Assembly (NCBI GenBank): GCA_000721375.1
Contig: JOGW01000001.1
Span: forward strand, 186,001 to 250,000
Source of the DNA: Streptomyces sp. NRRL B-3428
GTDB lineage: Bacteria > Actinomycetota > Actinomycetes > Streptomycetales > Streptomycetaceae
Length of the DNA stretch: 64,000 nt
Reading direction: 5' to 3'
The position numbers and the translations under genes are program-made. The notes under the pieces were generated by a model. That model worked only from the letters and a program-made list of their open reading frames with translations. It ran no database searches and was not told where the DNA came from. Shown in pieces: positions 1-9,314 of the stretch (positions are counted from its first letter, which is position 1; every line of letters begins with the position of its first letter).

Positions 1-1
1 G

Positions 2-19
2 CACTGGGACGACCACTGA
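2..19 (+). CDS. 3' tail of a gene entering from the left
   Basis: One frame reads His-Trp-Asp-Asp-His and then a TGA stop, just before a strong hairpin terminator. Only five codons lie inside the window, so no function can be given. Supporting it is only that the stop lies directly ahead of the terminator; the other two forward frames read on through the hairpin. Confidence 0.3.
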   Translation, partial: HWDDH

Positions 20-26
20 GTCGTGC

Positions 27-62
27 GTGGGTGCGGCGCCCGGAGCGGGGCGCCGCACCCAC
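27..62. terminator. Bidirectional hairpin terminator
   Basis: Perfect 15-bp inverted repeat (27-41 with 48-62) around a 6-nt loop. It lies between the stop of the partial rightward gene and the stop of the leftward GH6 gene at 68, so it can end transcription from both sides. Confidence 0.75.
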
Positions 63-67
63 CGGTG

Positions 68-1021
68 CTACGTCCCGTCGATCAGCCGGATCGCCAGCGC
101 CGGGCTGAACGTTCCGGCCGGCACGGTCGGCGCGATACCGCACTCGCCGTCCGAGTTGCCGGGTGTCTTCACCCACAGCAGCAGCTCCGCGCCACCGCCC
201 ACCTGGGCTGGGGTGCCGAGCTTGCGACCGGCCGGATTGCACCACTCGCCGCTCGACCCCTTGCCGTTGCGGCTGGTGTCGATCACGAGCTTCGCGTCAT
301 ATCCGAGGTTGCCCACCACGTTCTGCGCATACGACTGGGACGCCGAAGTGGTGTAGTAGTTCGACACGTTGACCGAGAACCCGCGCACATTGCGGATCCC
401 GGCCGCGTCAAGGCGGTCCGCCATCGTGCCCGCCGCGACCCAGCCCGCGTTGCCTCCGTCCAGATAGGCGTACGTGTTGGGCGCCTTCTCGCGGAACTTC
501 TCCGTGGCGTAACGCAGCATGCCGAGCCGTTCGTCGATCTGCGCCTGGGTCATGCACTCGAAGTCGCCGAGTGCGTCCGGCTCGATGACCACCACCGCCG
601 GCTTGGTGCCGAGGGCCGCGGCGAAGCTTGCGATCCAGGTGCGATACGCGCCGACACTGCCCGCGCCGCCACCGGAGTGACCGCCGCAGGCGTCACGGCC
701 CGGCAGGTTGTACGCGACCAGGACCGGCAGTTTGTCCTGGCCGTCGGCCGCGCCCGCGTAGCTCGCGATCGACGTCGCGCTGCTGCCCTCGCCGAACCAG
801 CGGGCGATCGGCTTCGAGCCGATGGCCGACTGGATACGGGCGGCCCGGCTGTCCCCCGCGTTGTTGCGGGCCCAGACGGCCGGAGAGGATTCGGGGTTCA
901 CGTAGAACCCGCTCGTCAGATCGATCGGGCTCGCCGCGCTCGCCGGTGGCGACAGACCGATGAGCAGGGCCGCCGCGGCGGCGACAGCGGTCAGGAGGCG
1001 GCTCCTCCAGTGCAGGTGCAT
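68..1021 (-). CDS. Secreted glycoside hydrolase family 6 cellulase (endoglucanase)
   Basis: 317 aa. The start is the ATG at 1021, placed just after AAGGAGATCCCT; reading further upstream gives non-conserved sequence. Residues 1-29 are a Sec signal peptide (RSRLLTAVAAAAALLIGLSP, then a likely cut after ASA). The rest is a GH6 barrel: YNLPGRDACGGHSGGG, then VIEPDALGDFECM near residue 150, which carries the catalytic-acid Asp typical of the family, then SVNVSNYYTT and LLWVKTPGNSDGECG. GH6 enzymes invert beta-1,4-glucosidic bonds in cellulose. No carbohydrate-binding module or linker is present, so this is a minimal catalytic form that probably attacks soluble or amorphous substrate. It lies 56 bp after the GH9 gene on the same strand, so the two are probably one transcript. 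Endo versus exo action cannot be settled from sequence alone. Confidence 0.9.
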   Translation of the reverse strand: MHLHWRSRLLTAVAAAAALLIGLSPPASAASPIDLTSGFYVNPESSPAVWARNNAGDSRAARIQSAIGSKPIARWFGEGSSATSIASYAGAADGQDKLPVLVAYNLPGRDACGGHSGGGAGSVGAYRTWIASFAAALGTKPAVVVIEPDALGDFECMTQAQIDERLGMLRYATEKFREKAPNTYAYLDGGNAGWVAAGTMADRLDAAGIRNVRGFSVNVSNYYTTSASQSYAQNVVGNLGYDAKLVIDTSRNGKGSSGEWCNPAGRKLGTPAQVGGGAELLLWVKTPGNSDGECGIAPTVPAGTFSPALAIRLIDGT

Positions 1022-1077
1022 AGGGATCTCCTTCCAGGGGACGGGAGCGAGTCGTGCGGAACGGTGAGTTGAGCGGC

Positions 1078-3315
1078 TCAGCGCGTGGTGTCGTCCGCGA
1101 ACCCCGCGATCCACGCCAGCGCCGAGTTCCAGTTGATCGCCACCTCGTTGGTCGACCACGAACCGATGTCGTCGATGTAGCAGGTGGCGGGCGCACAGCC
1201 GGGCAGGTTCTGCTGCGCGACCGGGTCCTGGAGGTCGGAGTTGGGCCCGCCCGCGAGTGAACCGGCCGGCGGGCTCGGGAGCTTGGGGTCGAGCTGGTGG
1301 GCCCAGTGGCGGTGGTGCTGGTTGTGGCTGGCGCGCTCCCCGTAACCGCTGATGTACGACTGGCTCAGGGCGTTGCGGCCCAGGAGATAGTCCATGGATT
1401 CCAGGACCGCCGCGCGGTAGCCGGGGCGGTGTGTCAGGTCGTACGCCATGGCGATGACCAGCGCCGAGTTGGCGGTGGAGCTGCTCGACCCCCAGGCGTA
1501 GCGGCCGTTGTCCGGCAGCGACGGGTTCGGATAGCCCTGGGCCCGCAGATCACGGACGTGCCGGTCCGCCACCTCGATCACCCGCTCACGGGCCGCCCGC
1601 ACCCGCTGGTGCGCAAAGCGCTGCGGATGGCGTACGACGACGAGATCGGCGAGGCCGCCGGTCTCCTTCCAGGAGAAGCCCGCGCCGGTCAGCTCCGTGT
1701 CCACGTGCGGCAGATAGCCGCGGTCGCCCGTGGTCGCGAAGAGCTCGGCCGCCGCCCAGGAGAACTCGTCGCCCACCTCGGTGTCGTCGTACGCGCCGCC
1801 TCCCACCCCACCGTCGGGGGCATAGCGGTCGGGGTTTTCCACAGCTGCCTGCCAGGCCGTTTCGGCGGCGCGCAGACATTGGCCGGCGAAGGCCCGGTCC
1901 AGCTTGCGCCAGACGCGGGCGCACTGGGCGCCGGCCGCGGCCAGGTTGAGGGTGGCGGCCGTCGACGGCGGGTGCAGGAACCGGGCCTGGGGATCCTTGT
2001 GGGGAAGCATCGGATGCCCGGTCCAGGCCGCGTCATGGATCTTGTGATGCGCCATCCCGGCGAGCGGCTGACCCGCGGGCACCTGCATCCGCAGCAGGAA
2101 CTCCAGCTCCCAGCGGGCCTCGTCGAGTACGTCCGGGATCTCGTTGTCCTGCTCGGGGATGCTCAGCAGGCCGTCCCCCGTGCCCTCCCGGTCGTGCTCC
2201 TGGAGCGACCGCTCGTAGAGGTCGGTGAGCTGCCAGGCGGCCAGCGCGCCGTTCACCACGTACTTGCCGTGATCGCCCGCGTCGTACCAACCGCCGCGGA
2301 CGTCAAGGGAGTAGTCGCAGGTACCGGGCAGGCAGGGGACCGAGACATCGCCGGTGTTGGGAGCGACACCGAGATGGCCCGCGGGCCTGGCATGCGCCTC
2401 GCCGACGTACTGTGCGCCGATCTCGATACCGCTGCGGTTGTGGAAGAAGTACGCGAGGGAGTCACGCCGAAGCCCGTCGTACGGGGACCGCGCGATGGCG
2501 AACGGGAGGCTTGTCTCGTCCCCGACCACCAGCCTGTAACCGCTCCCAATCGTGCGCACGGCGGAGAAGTCGGCGATGTGCACATGGTCGCCGGACATCG
2601 CGTCCTCGCCGTGCACCGTCGTCCGGCCGGAGGCGACCGTCCGGTCCTCGGCGTCACGCAGCTGCCACGCGACGGGTGTGTGCGAGAGCTCGGAAATGGT
2701 CGCGCGCTTCGCGCCCGCCACCGGGTATCCGTGCTGGTTGACGCGCACGACCGGCCCGAACTCCCGGCCACCGCCCGGCGGTACCACCCCGCCGGTCAGG
2801 GACACATCGTCCACGCACAAGGTGTACGGGGCCGTCGCGCCGCCCGCCTGGAAGGCGACGCGGTGGTGGATGTCGCCGGTCTTCGCCGTTCCCGAGACCT
2901 CGAAGGTCTGCGGTGCGGTGGTCAGTGCGACCGGCTTGTTGAAGCTCGTGGTGTACGGGGCGTTCGCCAGGGCCAGCTCGGCCCGGACGGTCACCGCACG
3001 CGAGGCCGAGGCGGAAAAGCGCAGCGTGTAGGGCTGTCCCGCCTCCAGAGGTATGTCGTTCTGGGCGATCACCGAGTCCCAGGGGTTGGCCGTGCCGGCG
3101 GGGATCTCGGCGCACAGCCGGCCCTCGGTCACCGTCGAAGGAGCGTTGCCGCTGCTCCACCAAGGGGACTTGAGCCCTGCGTCGAAGCTTCCGTTGAGTA
3201 TCCGTTCGTAGGCGGCGGCCTCGGCGCCGCCCGCGGTCGGGGCGAGGCCGAGCAGCAGGGAAAGCGGCAGGCCGAGGACGGCCAGTCTTCTCGTACGGGG
3301 CAGTGAAACGGTCAC
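1078..3315 (-). CDS. Secreted modular GH9 endoglucanase (CBM4/9-like, Ig-like, GH9)
   Basis: 745 aa from the GTG at 3315, which has GAGAGGG upstream; an ATG 33 bp earlier lacks a ribosome site. Residues 1-35 are a signal peptide. Residues ~36-170 look like a CBM4/9 jelly-roll (ILNGSFDAGL start, Trp-Trp pair, APYTLCVDDVSLTGG end). An Ig-like CelD_N domain follows from about 180 (VRVNQHGYPVAGAKRATIS). The rest is the GH9 (alpha/alpha)6 barrel. Visible catalytic signatures are GGWYDAGDHGKYV near residue 339 (base Asp), the HRHWAHQLDP segment near 670, and STNEVAINWN near 722 (acid Glu). The enzyme should cleave cellulose processively or as an endoglucanase outside the cell. It leads a two-gene unit with the GH6 enzyme and is divergent from the sugar transporter genes, which suggests shared control. 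Confidence 0.9.
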   Translation of the reverse strand: MTVSLPRTRRLAVLGLPLSLLLGLAPTAGGAEAAAYERILNGSFDAGLKSPWWSSGNAPSTVTEGRLCAEIPAGTANPWDSVIAQNDIPLEAGQPYTLRFSASASRAVTVRAELALANAPYTTSFNKPVALTTAPQTFEVSGTAKTGDIHHRVAFQAGGATAPYTLCVDDVSLTGGVVPPGGGREFGPVVRVNQHGYPVAGAKRATISELSHTPVAWQLRDAEDRTVASGRTTVHGEDAMSGDHVHIADFSAVRTIGSGYRLVVGDETSLPFAIARSPYDGLRRDSLAYFFHNRSGIEIGAQYVGEAHARPAGHLGVAPNTGDVSVPCLPGTCDYSLDVRGGWYDAGDHGKYVVNGALAAWQLTDLYERSLQEHDREGTGDGLLSIPEQDNEIPDVLDEARWELEFLLRMQVPAGQPLAGMAHHKIHDAAWTGHPMLPHKDPQARFLHPPSTAATLNLAAAGAQCARVWRKLDRAFAGQCLRAAETAWQAAVENPDRYAPDGGVGGGAYDDTEVGDEFSWAAAELFATTGDRGYLPHVDTELTGAGFSWKETGGLADLVVVRHPQRFAHQRVRAARERVIEVADRHVRDLRAQGYPNPSLPDNGRYAWGSSSSTANSALVIAMAYDLTHRPGYRAAVLESMDYLLGRNALSQSYISGYGERASHNQHHRHWAHQLDPKLPSPPAGSLAGGPNSDLQDPVAQQNLPGCAPATCYIDDIGSWSTNEVAINWNSALAWIAGFADDTTR

Positions 3316-3668
3316 ACCGGGCCCTCTCGTCTCAGGGGATCCCGGCACACCGCGGCGTCAGCCCGGCATCGTGCTCGTCCGCGCGGCGGGTGTCAACGGG
3401 TCCGGCAGAACCGGCACTTCATCGGCCGGGCGACGGAGCCTGCACGGATTTCCGCGCGCTCCTCCTCTTCCCACGCACTCGACGAACGTCTACAGTCCCC
3501 GACTGTTACCGCTCCCAATTTTCACTGGACGAAGATGGGGAGCAGAGCTGGACACCGGCTGGAGCCGCGGCGTCAACGCAGCTCAATGGTGGAGAACGTG
3601 TTGTCCCGGGTCGGATGCCGTCGTGTAACCGGTCCCGGTTCTTGCGCTCGCACAATGGAGGAATCCGC
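3316..3668. promoter_or_regulatory. Divergent control region between cellulase and transporter genes
   Basis: A 353-bp non-coding stretch from which the cellulases are read leftward and the ABC transporter rightward. It holds the CebR-like box at 3504-3517 and the GGAGG site of the binding-protein gene at about 3657-3661. I could not assign -35/-10 boxes with confidence. Confidence 0.6.
3504..3517 (+). promoter_or_regulatory. CebR/CelR-like operator half-box
   Basis: TGTTACCGCTCCCA matches the published cellobiose-regulator consensus TGGGAGCGCTCCCA at 11 of 14 positions, with the right half CGCTCCCA intact. It sits centrally in the divergent region. Caution: hits of equal score occur inside coding sequence at 2535-2548 and 10352-10365, so the match alone is weak; the position is what supports it. 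Confidence 0.45.
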
Positions 3669-4955
3669 ATGTCCGCACGACTGATGCGCCCGCTCGCAGC
3701 AGCCGCACTGACCGCCGCGCTGCTGGCCACCGCCGCCTGTGGCGGCGATGGCGCCGACGAGTCCGGCTCCGGCAGGACCACCCTGGTCGTCAAGACCTTC
3801 GCGCAGTTCGGCTACGAGGAGCTCTACAAGGAGTACGAGGCCTCGCACCCCGGTATCGAGATCAAGGAAGAGAACATCGCCCAGTTCGGCGACTATCTGC
3901 CGAAGCTCCAGCAGTGGATGGCGAGCGGCAGCGGGGCCGGAGACATCGTCGCGCTCGAAGAGGGCGTGGTCTCCAAGTTCATCGACAAGCCCGACCAGTT
4001 CGTGAATCTCCTGGACCACGGCGCGGGGAGCCTGGAGAGCGAGTTCCTCGACTGGAAGTGGAAGCAGGCGCTCTCCGCGGACGGCAAGTACCTGATCGGT
4101 CTCGGCACCGATGTCGGCGCACAGGGCATGTGCTACCGCACGGACCTGTTCAAGAAGGCCGGACTGCCCACGGACCGCGAGGAGGTGGGCAAGCTCTGGC
4201 CGACCTGGGACGACTACCGCGCCACCGGTGAGAAGTTCACCGCGGCCAAGACCGGTGCGGCCTTCTTCGACTCGGCCGGCATGGTCTACCAGAACATCCT
4301 CATGCAGCAGAGCGACCACACGTACTACGACACCGACAACAAGCTGGTCATCGACAGCAACCCGGCCGTGAAGTCCGCCTGGGACCAGACGGTCGCGATG
4401 GTGGACGCGGGCCTCTCCGGTGAGATCACGGCGTGGAGCCCGCAGTGGAACGCCGGCTTCAAGAAGGGCACCTTCGCCACCATCCCCTGCCCCTCGTGGA
4501 TGCTCGGCACGATAGAGAAGCAGGCCGGTCCGGAGAACGCGGGCAAGTGGGATGTCGCCAAGGTGCCCGGCACCGGCGCGGTGCGGGGCGGCTCCTTCCT
4601 CGCGGTGCCCAAGCAGAGCAAGCACCAGAAGGAGGCGGCGGAACTCGCCAAGTTCCTGACGGACGCCAAGGGGCAGACGGCCGCGTTCAAGGCGAAGAGC
4701 AACTTCCCGAGCGCGCTGAAGGCCATCGACGATCCGGCGGTGCAGGGCTTCACCAACCCGTACTTCAACAACGCGCCCGTCGGGAAGATCTTCGGCGAGA
4801 GCGTGAAGGGTCTGAAGCCGGTCTATCTCGGGCCGGAGAACACCCCGATCAACGACCGGGTGGGACAGGCCCTGACCGCTGTGGAGCAGGGGAAGTTGAA
4901 GCCCGACGAGGCCTGGGACAAGGCCGTGGACGACGCGAAGAGCGTCGCCCGCTGA
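3669..4955 (+). CDS. CebE-like sugar-binding lipoprotein of an ABC importer
   Basis: 428 aa. The start is the ATG at 3669 behind ATGGAGGAATCC. A lipoprotein signal ends in TAAC, with the lipidated cysteine at residue 24 followed by GGDGADESG. The mature part is a family-1 (SBP_bac_1) extracellular solute-binding protein: FAQFGYEELYKEYEASHPGI at the N terminus, LIGLGTDVGAQGMCYRTDLF in the middle, and PCPSWMLGTIE in the ligand cleft region. The wording closely resembles Streptomyces CebE (cellobiose/cellotriose binding) as I remember it. With a GH1 beta-glucosidase and two cellulases alongside, cello-oligosaccharide is the most likely ligand. Other beta-glucosides cannot be excluded because Streptomyces carry several paralogous systems. 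The two permease genes follow after a gap containing a hairpin, an arrangement that usually leaves more binding protein than permease. Confidence 0.85.
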   Translation: MSARLMRPLAAAALTAALLATAACGGDGADESGSGRTTLVVKTFAQFGYEELYKEYEASHPGIEIKEENIAQFGDYLPKLQQWMASGSGAGDIVALEEGVVSKFIDKPDQFVNLLDHGAGSLESEFLDWKWKQALSADGKYLIGLGTDVGAQGMCYRTDLFKKAGLPTDREEVGKLWPTWDDYRATGEKFTAAKTGAAFFDSAGMVYQNILMQQSDHTYYDTDNKLVIDSNPAVKSAWDQTVAMVDAGLSGEITAWSPQWNAGFKKGTFATIPCPSWMLGTIEKQAGPENAGKWDVAKVPGTGAVRGGSFLAVPKQSKHQKEAAELAKFLTDAKGQTAAFKAKSNFPSALKAIDDPAVQGFTNPYFNNAPVGKIFGESVKGLKPVYLGPENTPINDRVGQALTAVEQGKLKPDEAWDKAVDDAKSVAR

Positions 4956-5040
4956 CCCCTCGATCCGGGACGCGGCGCCGCTGACCGTGCCGTGCGCCCC
5001 CTCGATCCGGGACGCGGCGCACCTGACCGCGCCGCGTCCC
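4956..5040 (+). terminator. Repeat-built alternative hairpins between binding protein and permease genes
   Basis: A 23-bp element occurs twice (4956-4978 and 4998-5020). A single 12-nt downstream arm (5029-5040) is complementary to the end of either copy, giving a short-loop hairpin (5009-5020 with 5029-5040, 8-nt loop) or a longer one using 4967-4978. There is no T-tract. It is probably an RNA-stabilising or partial-termination element that sets the ratio of binding protein to permease. Confidence 0.6.
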
Positions 5041-5111
5041 GCCCGCTCCCGCGCCCCGTTTCCGTGAGCCCCGTCCACGCGAAGCCCCGCCCCACCCCGT
5101 AAGGACAGACC

Positions 5112-6071
5112 TTGGCGCTCCACCTCACCAAGCCCCGGCCCTCCACGGCCGCCCCGCCTCCCGTGCCCGCCCCCGAACGAGGCCGTCTGCTCTCCCGTAT
5201 CGACACCCGCTGGTCCCCGTACCTCTTCATCGCCCCGTTCTTCGTGGTCTTCGCCGTCTTCGGCATCTACCCGCTCGTCTACACCGCGTGGGTCTCGATG
5301 CACGACTGGGAGATCGCGGGCAAGGGCGAGTTCGTCGGACTCGCCAACTACACCGCGCTGTTCGCCGACGCCGACTTCTGGAACGCCGTGGTCAACACCC
5401 TCGGCATGCTGGTGCTCGCCACCGTCCCGCAGCTGGTGATCGCCCTCGCGCTCGCCGCCCTGCTCAACCAGAAGCTGCGCGGGGCCACCTTCCTGCGGAT
5501 GGGCGTACTGATCCCGATCGTCACCTCGGTCGCGGCGGTCGGCATCGTCTTCAGCCAGATCTACGACCGCGACGTCGGCATGGCCAACGGGCTGCTCTCC
5601 CTGTTCGGCGTGGAGCCGGTCGACTGGCGGGCCGACAAGTGGTCCTCCTGGATCGCCATCTCCTCGATGGTGAACTGGCGTTGGACCGGCTACAACGCGA
5701 TCATCTACCTCGCCGCGATGCAGTCCGTACCGCGTGAGTTGTACGAGGCCGCGAGGATCGACGGGGCCGGCCGGCTGCGGCAGTTCCGCTCCATCACGGT
5801 GCCGATGATCCGCCCCGCCGTGATCTTCACCGTGATCGTCTCCACCATCGCCGGCATGCAGCTGTTCACCGAGCCGCTGATGTTCGGCCAGGGTGCCTAC
5901 GCCATCTCGGGCGGCAGCCTGCGGCAGTTCCAGACGGTCGCGATGTACATGTTCGAGAAGGCCTTCCGCGACTTCGACTACGGCTACGGCTCGGCCGTCG
6001 CCTGGATGATCTTCCTGTTGATCATGCTGCTCACCGCGGTCAACTTCCTCATCACGCGAAAGACGAAATAG
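5112..6071 (+). CDS. CebF-like ABC sugar permease
   Basis: 319 aa from a TTG at 5112, preceded by AAGGA at a proper distance. It is a MalF-type inner-membrane permease with six hydrophobic spans, the first being [20 protein letters not shown]. The cytoplasmic EAA loop, contacting the ATPase, reads [18 protein letters not shown] near residue 210. It forms a heterodimer with the next gene product. No ATP-binding subunit is encoded in this locus, and sugar importers of this type in Streptomyces generally share the MsiK ATPase encoded elsewhere. The next gene begins 2 bp after the stop, so the genes are cotranscribed. Confidence 0.88.
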   Translation: MALHLTKPRPSTAAPPPVPAPERGRLLSRIDTRWSPYLFIAPFFVVFAVFGIYPLVYTAWVSMHDWEIAGKGEFVGLANYTALFADADFWNAVVNTLGMLVLATVPQLVIALALAALLNQKLRGATFLRMGVLIPIVTSVAAVGIVFSQIYDRDVGMANGLLSLFGVEPVDWRADKWSSWIAISSMVNWRWTGYNAIIYLAAMQSVPRELYEAARIDGAGRLRQFRSITVPMIRPAVIFTVIVSTIAGMQLFTEPLMFGQGAYAISGGSLRQFQTVAMYMFEKAFRDFDYGYGSAVAWMIFLLIMLLTAVNFLITRKTK

Positions 6072-6073
6072 CC

Positions 6074-6919
6074 GTGCGCCGATCCCGAAGCACATTCCAA
6101 GGCCGCCCCCAACCCCTCGTCTACGCCACCCTGTTGCTGGCCATCGCTTTCTCGGCCTTCCCGCTCTACTGGCTCTTCGTGGTGGCCACCCGCTCCAACG
6201 ACGTGGTCGGCGACTGGCCGCCCCCGCTGCTCCCGGGCGGCAACCTCGGCGACAACCTCGGCCGTCTCTTCGACGCGGAGGAGGCCAACTTCCTGACGGG
6301 CATGCTCAATTCGGCCATCGCGTCCGTCACGGTGACCGTGGCCGTCGTCTTCTTCAGCACCCTGGCGGGCTTCGCCTTCGCCAAGCTGAAGTTCCGCGGC
6401 CGGGGCGCCCTGCTCTTCGTCGTCCTCGCCACGATGATGATCCCGGTGCAGATGGGCATCATCCCGCTCTACATGATCATGGTGGAGTTCGGCTGGCAGA
6501 ACCGGCTCCAGGCGGTCATCGTCCCCTTCCTCGCCTCCGCCTTCGGGGTCTTCCTGATGCGGCAGTACGCGGAGCGCGCGGTCCCCGACGAACTGATCGA
6601 GGCGGCCCGTGTCGACGGCTGTTCGACCTTCCGCATCTACTGGACGGTCGTCCTGCCGGCGCTCCGCCCGGGCGCGGCCGTGCTCGGCCTGTTCACCTTC
6701 ATGGGCACCTGGAACGAATTCCTGTGGCCGCTCGCGGTCCTCGAGGCCGACAACCCGACCGTGCAGTTCTCGCTGAGCCAGCTGTCCACCACGTACTACA
6801 CGGACTACACGCTGATGTTCACCGGCGCCCTCGTCGCGATCATCCCGCTCACGTTCGTCTTCATCGCATTCGGCAAACAGATCATCGGCGGCATCATGGA
6901 AGGGGCGGTCAAGGCGTGA
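6074..6919 (+). CDS. CebG-like ABC sugar permease
   Basis: 281 aa from the GTG at 6074, 2 bp after the preceding stop; no strong ribosome site is visible, so translational coupling is likely. It is a MalG-type permease with six membrane spans. The EAA loop [15 protein letters not shown] lies near residue 175 and a [10 protein letters not shown] segment follows. It partners the preceding permease to form the import channel. Its stop TGA overlaps the GTG of the beta-glucosidase gene (GTGA), which directly couples import to intracellular hydrolysis. Confidence 0.88.
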   Translation: MRRSRSTFQGRPQPLVYATLLLAIAFSAFPLYWLFVVATRSNDVVGDWPPPLLPGGNLGDNLGRLFDAEEANFLTGMLNSAIASVTVTVAVVFFSTLAGFAFAKLKFRGRGALLFVVLATMMIPVQMGIIPLYMIMVEFGWQNRLQAVIVPFLASAFGVFLMRQYAERAVPDELIEAARVDGCSTFRIYWTVVLPALRPGAAVLGLFTFMGTWNEFLWPLAVLEADNPTVQFSLSQLSTTYYTDYTLMFTGALVAIIPLTFVFIAFGKQIIGGIMEGAVKA

Positions 6920-8232
6920 AGCACCCGTTCAAGAGGGAATTCGTGTGGGGAGCCGCGACCTCCTCGTACCAGATAGAAGGCGCGGCCACGAAGGACGGCC
7001 GCGGGCCCTCGATCTGGGACACCTTCAGCGCGACGCCCGGCAAGGTCGACGGCGGCGACACGGGCGCCGTGGCCGCCGACCACTACCACCGCCATCCCGA
7101 GGACATCGCCCTGATGAAGGAGCTCGGCCTGGGCGCGTACCGCTTCTCGATCGCCTGGCCGAGGATCCAGCCGGACGGCTCGGGACGGATCGAGCAACGC
7201 GGGCTCGACTTCTACCGACGCCTGACCGACGGACTGCTCGAAGCGGGCATCGAGCCCTGGCCGACGCTCTACCACTGGGATCTGCCGCAGCCCCTGGAGG
7301 ACGCGGGCGGCTGGCCCGAGCGGGACACCGCGCTGCGCTTCGCCGAGTACGCGGCCGTGGTGCACGAGGCGCTCGGCGACCGGATCAGCCACTGGACCAC
7401 CCTCAACGAGCCCTGGTGCTCGGCCTTCCTTGGCTACGCGACCGGTCGCCATGCCCCCGGCCGCACCGATCCCGCCGCGGCCGTACGCGCCGTGCACCAT
7501 CTCCTCCTCGGCCACGGCCTCGCGGCCGCCGCGCTGTCCGAAGCCCGTATCGGGATCACGCTCAACCTCAGCCACGTCTCCCCGTACGCCGCCACGGACC
7601 AGGACGCCGTACGCCGGATCGACGGACTGCAGAACCGGCTCTTCCTCGACCCGGTGCTGCTCGGCGAGTACCCGCGCGATGTGATCGCCGACCTGTCCGC
7701 GCTCACCGACTTCTCCTTCGTACGGCCGGGCGACCTCAAGGCCATCGCCGCACCGCTCGACTTCCTCGGCGTCAACTACTACAGCCCTTCGCTGGTCTCG
7801 GAGGGCGGCGAAGGCCCCACGGCCTACCCGGGCTCCGAGCACATCGCGATGCGGGACGGCGGCCGGCCGCGTACCGGAATCGGCTGGGAGATCGACCCGG
7901 ACGGACTGCTGCAGCTGCTCACCCGGCTCGACCGCGACTACCCGGTGCCGCCGCTGTACATCACGGAGAACGGCGCCGCCTTCCCCGAGGAACTGCACGA
8001 CAGCGGACGGATCTCCTACCTGGACGGACATCTGCGGGCCTGCGCGGAGGCGATCGCGCGCGGGGTGCCGCTGGACGGCTACTTCGTCTGGTCGCTGCTC
8101 GACAACTTCGAGTGGAGTTACGGCTATGCGCAACGCTTCGGGATCGTTCATGTCGATTACGCCACCCAGAAGCGCACCCTGAAGGACAGCGCCCGCTGGT
8201 ACGCCGGGGTCGTCGGACGGGGCGGACTGTGA
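6916..8232 (+). CDS. Intracellular GH1 beta-glucosidase
   Basis: 438 aa, GTG start at 6916 overlapping the permease stop. There is no signal peptide: the protein begins [20 protein letters not shown], the usual GH1 opening. The acid/base Glu is in TLNEPW (Glu165) and the nucleophile in YITENG (Glu351). [17 protein letters not shown] closes the active site. Length is standard for bacterial GH1. It should hydrolyse imported cellobiose or short cello-oligosaccharides to glucose in the cytoplasm, the BglC role in Streptomyces cellulose systems. It is the last structural gene of the transporter operon; its stop codon lies inside a perfect palindrome that looks like the operator of the next gene. 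Confidence 0.92.
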   Translation: MKHPFKREFVWGAATSSYQIEGAATKDGRGPSIWDTFSATPGKVDGGDTGAVAADHYHRHPEDIALMKELGLGAYRFSIAWPRIQPDGSGRIEQRGLDFYRRLTDGLLEAGIEPWPTLYHWDLPQPLEDAGGWPERDTALRFAEYAAVVHEALGDRISHWTTLNEPWCSAFLGYATGRHAPGRTDPAAAVRAVHHLLLGHGLAAAALSEARIGITLNLSHVSPYAATDQDAVRRIDGLQNRLFLDPVLLGEYPRDVIADLSALTDFSFVRPGDLKAIAAPLDFLGVNYYSPSLVSEGGEGPTAYPGSEHIAMRDGGRPRTGIGWEIDPDGLLQLLTRLDRDYPVPPLYITENGAAFPEELHDSGRISYLDGHLRACAEAIARGVPLDGYFVWSLLDNFEWSYGYAQRFGIVHVDYATQKRTLKDSARWYAGVVGRGGL

Positions 8233-8240
8233 GCGCTCAC
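8229..8240. promoter_or_regulatory. Perfect palindromic LacI-family operator
   Basis: GTGAGCGCTCAC is a perfect 12-bp palindrome overlapping the beta-glucosidase stop codon, 48 bp before the regulator start. Its core GAGCGCTC is identical to the core of the CebR/CelR consensus. It probably mediates autoregulation of the downstream LacI gene. Confidence 0.6.
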
Positions 8241-8287
8241 GCGATGGGTAGCCTGGGCGGATGGCGGTTGCGGGAGGGGACACGGGG

Positions 8288-9289
8288 ATGAGCAGTGGGC
8301 AGCCCACCTTGGACGAGGTGGCCGAACGCGCCGGTGTGTCCCGGGGCACCGTCTCGCGCGTGATCAACAACGCGCAGCATGTCAGCGGCAAGGCCCGGGC
8401 CGCCGTCGAGAAGGCCATCGCCGAGCTCGGCTACGTGCCGAGCGCGGCGGCCCGCTCACTCGCCACGGCCCGCCGCGGCGCGGTGGTCCTGGCGATCTCC
8501 AGCGACGATCCGGCCCTGTTCGCCAACCAGTTCTTCGCCGAGGTGATCACCGGGGTCAACGCGGTCATCGAGGAGACCGATCTCGAACTGCTCCTGGTGC
8601 TCGCCGCCTCCGAACGCGGCCGCGCCCGCCTCACCCGCATCCTGCAGTCCCGTGGCGCGGACGGTGTGATGCTGATGGCGCTGCGCGAGAACGACCCGCT
8701 CGTCAAGATCGCCGAGGAAGGCAAGGTGCCCGTGGTGCACGGCGGCCGGCCGCTCGAAGGCCCGCCGCAGTGGTACGTGGACGCCGACAACCGCGGCGGT
8801 GCGCGTACGGCCGTGGAGTATCTGATCTCCACGGGCCGAGAGCGCATCGCCACGATCGCCGGACCGCAGGACCAGAACGTCGGCGCCTCGCGCTACCTCG
8901 GCTACCGCGAGGCGATCGCGCTGGCCGGGCTCGGTGCGGGACGGGTCGCGTACGGGGACTTCAGCGAGGCGAGCGGCGTCGCCGCGATGGCCGAACTGCT
9001 CGACGCACACCCGGACTTGGACGCGGTGTTCGTGGCCTCGGACGCCATGGCCTCCGGCGCGCTCGGGGTGCTCAGGGAGCGAGGCCGCTCCGTGCCCGGG
9101 GACGTCGCGGTGGTGGGCTTCAACGATGTGCTCACCGCCCGGCACACCCAGCCCGCGCTCACCACCGTCCGTCAGCCCATCGAGGCGCTCGGCCGGGAGA
9201 TGACACGGATGCTGGTACGGCTGATCGCGGGCGAGCAGCCGACCCCGCTGATCCTGCCGACGGAGCTCGTGGTGCGCGACTCCGCGTGA
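8288..9289 (+). CDS. LacI-family repressor, CebR-like
   Basis: 333 aa from the ATG at 8288, which has GGGAGGGG 8 nt upstream; an in-frame ATG at 8261 has no good ribosome site. Residues ~6-28 are the LacI helix-turn-helix (TLDEVAERAGVSRGTVSRVI) and the hinge helix carries LGYVPSAAARSL. The C-terminal part is the two-lobed sugar-sensing domain (WYVDADNRGGARTAVEYLI, IATIAGPQD, GDVAVVGFNDV). Streptomyces CebR has very similar segments in my recollection. Likely role: repress cellulase and transporter genes until cellobiose arrives. Unlike the common arrangement, where cebR lies upstream of and divergent from cebEFG, here the regulator is downstream on the same strand. Confidence 0.87.
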   Translation: MSSGQPTLDEVAERAGVSRGTVSRVINNAQHVSGKARAAVEKAIAELGYVPSAAARSLATARRGAVVLAISSDDPALFANQFFAEVITGVNAVIEETDLELLLVLAASERGRARLTRILQSRGADGVMLMALRENDPLVKIAEEGKVPVVHGGRPLEGPPQWYVDADNRGGARTAVEYLISTGRERIATIAGPQDQNVGASRYLGYREAIALAGLGAGRVAYGDFSEASGVAAMAELLDAHPDLDAVFVASDAMASGALGVLRERGRSVPGDVAVVGFNDVLTARHTQPALTTVRQPIEALGREMTRMLVRLIAGEQPTPLILPTELVVRDSA

Positions 9290-9314
9290 TCCGTGTGATC
9301 CGCGTGAAGTGCCC

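Noticed and set aside
2535..2548. CebR-like box inside the GH9 gene
   Set aside because: The 11/14 match lies inside coding sequence. A similar hit at 10352-10365 shows such matches arise by chance in this composition.
3573..6095. 840-codon open frame opposite the binding-protein and permease genes
   Set aside because: It is the antisense shadow of three clear ABC-importer genes. High GC removes stop codons, and the translation is Arg/Gly/His/Glu-rich with no domain.
6724..6915. 64-residue N-terminal extension of the beta-glucosidase
   Set aside because: The GH1 fold begins at the GTG at 6916. The extension overlaps the permease gene in another frame and is Arg/His-rich.
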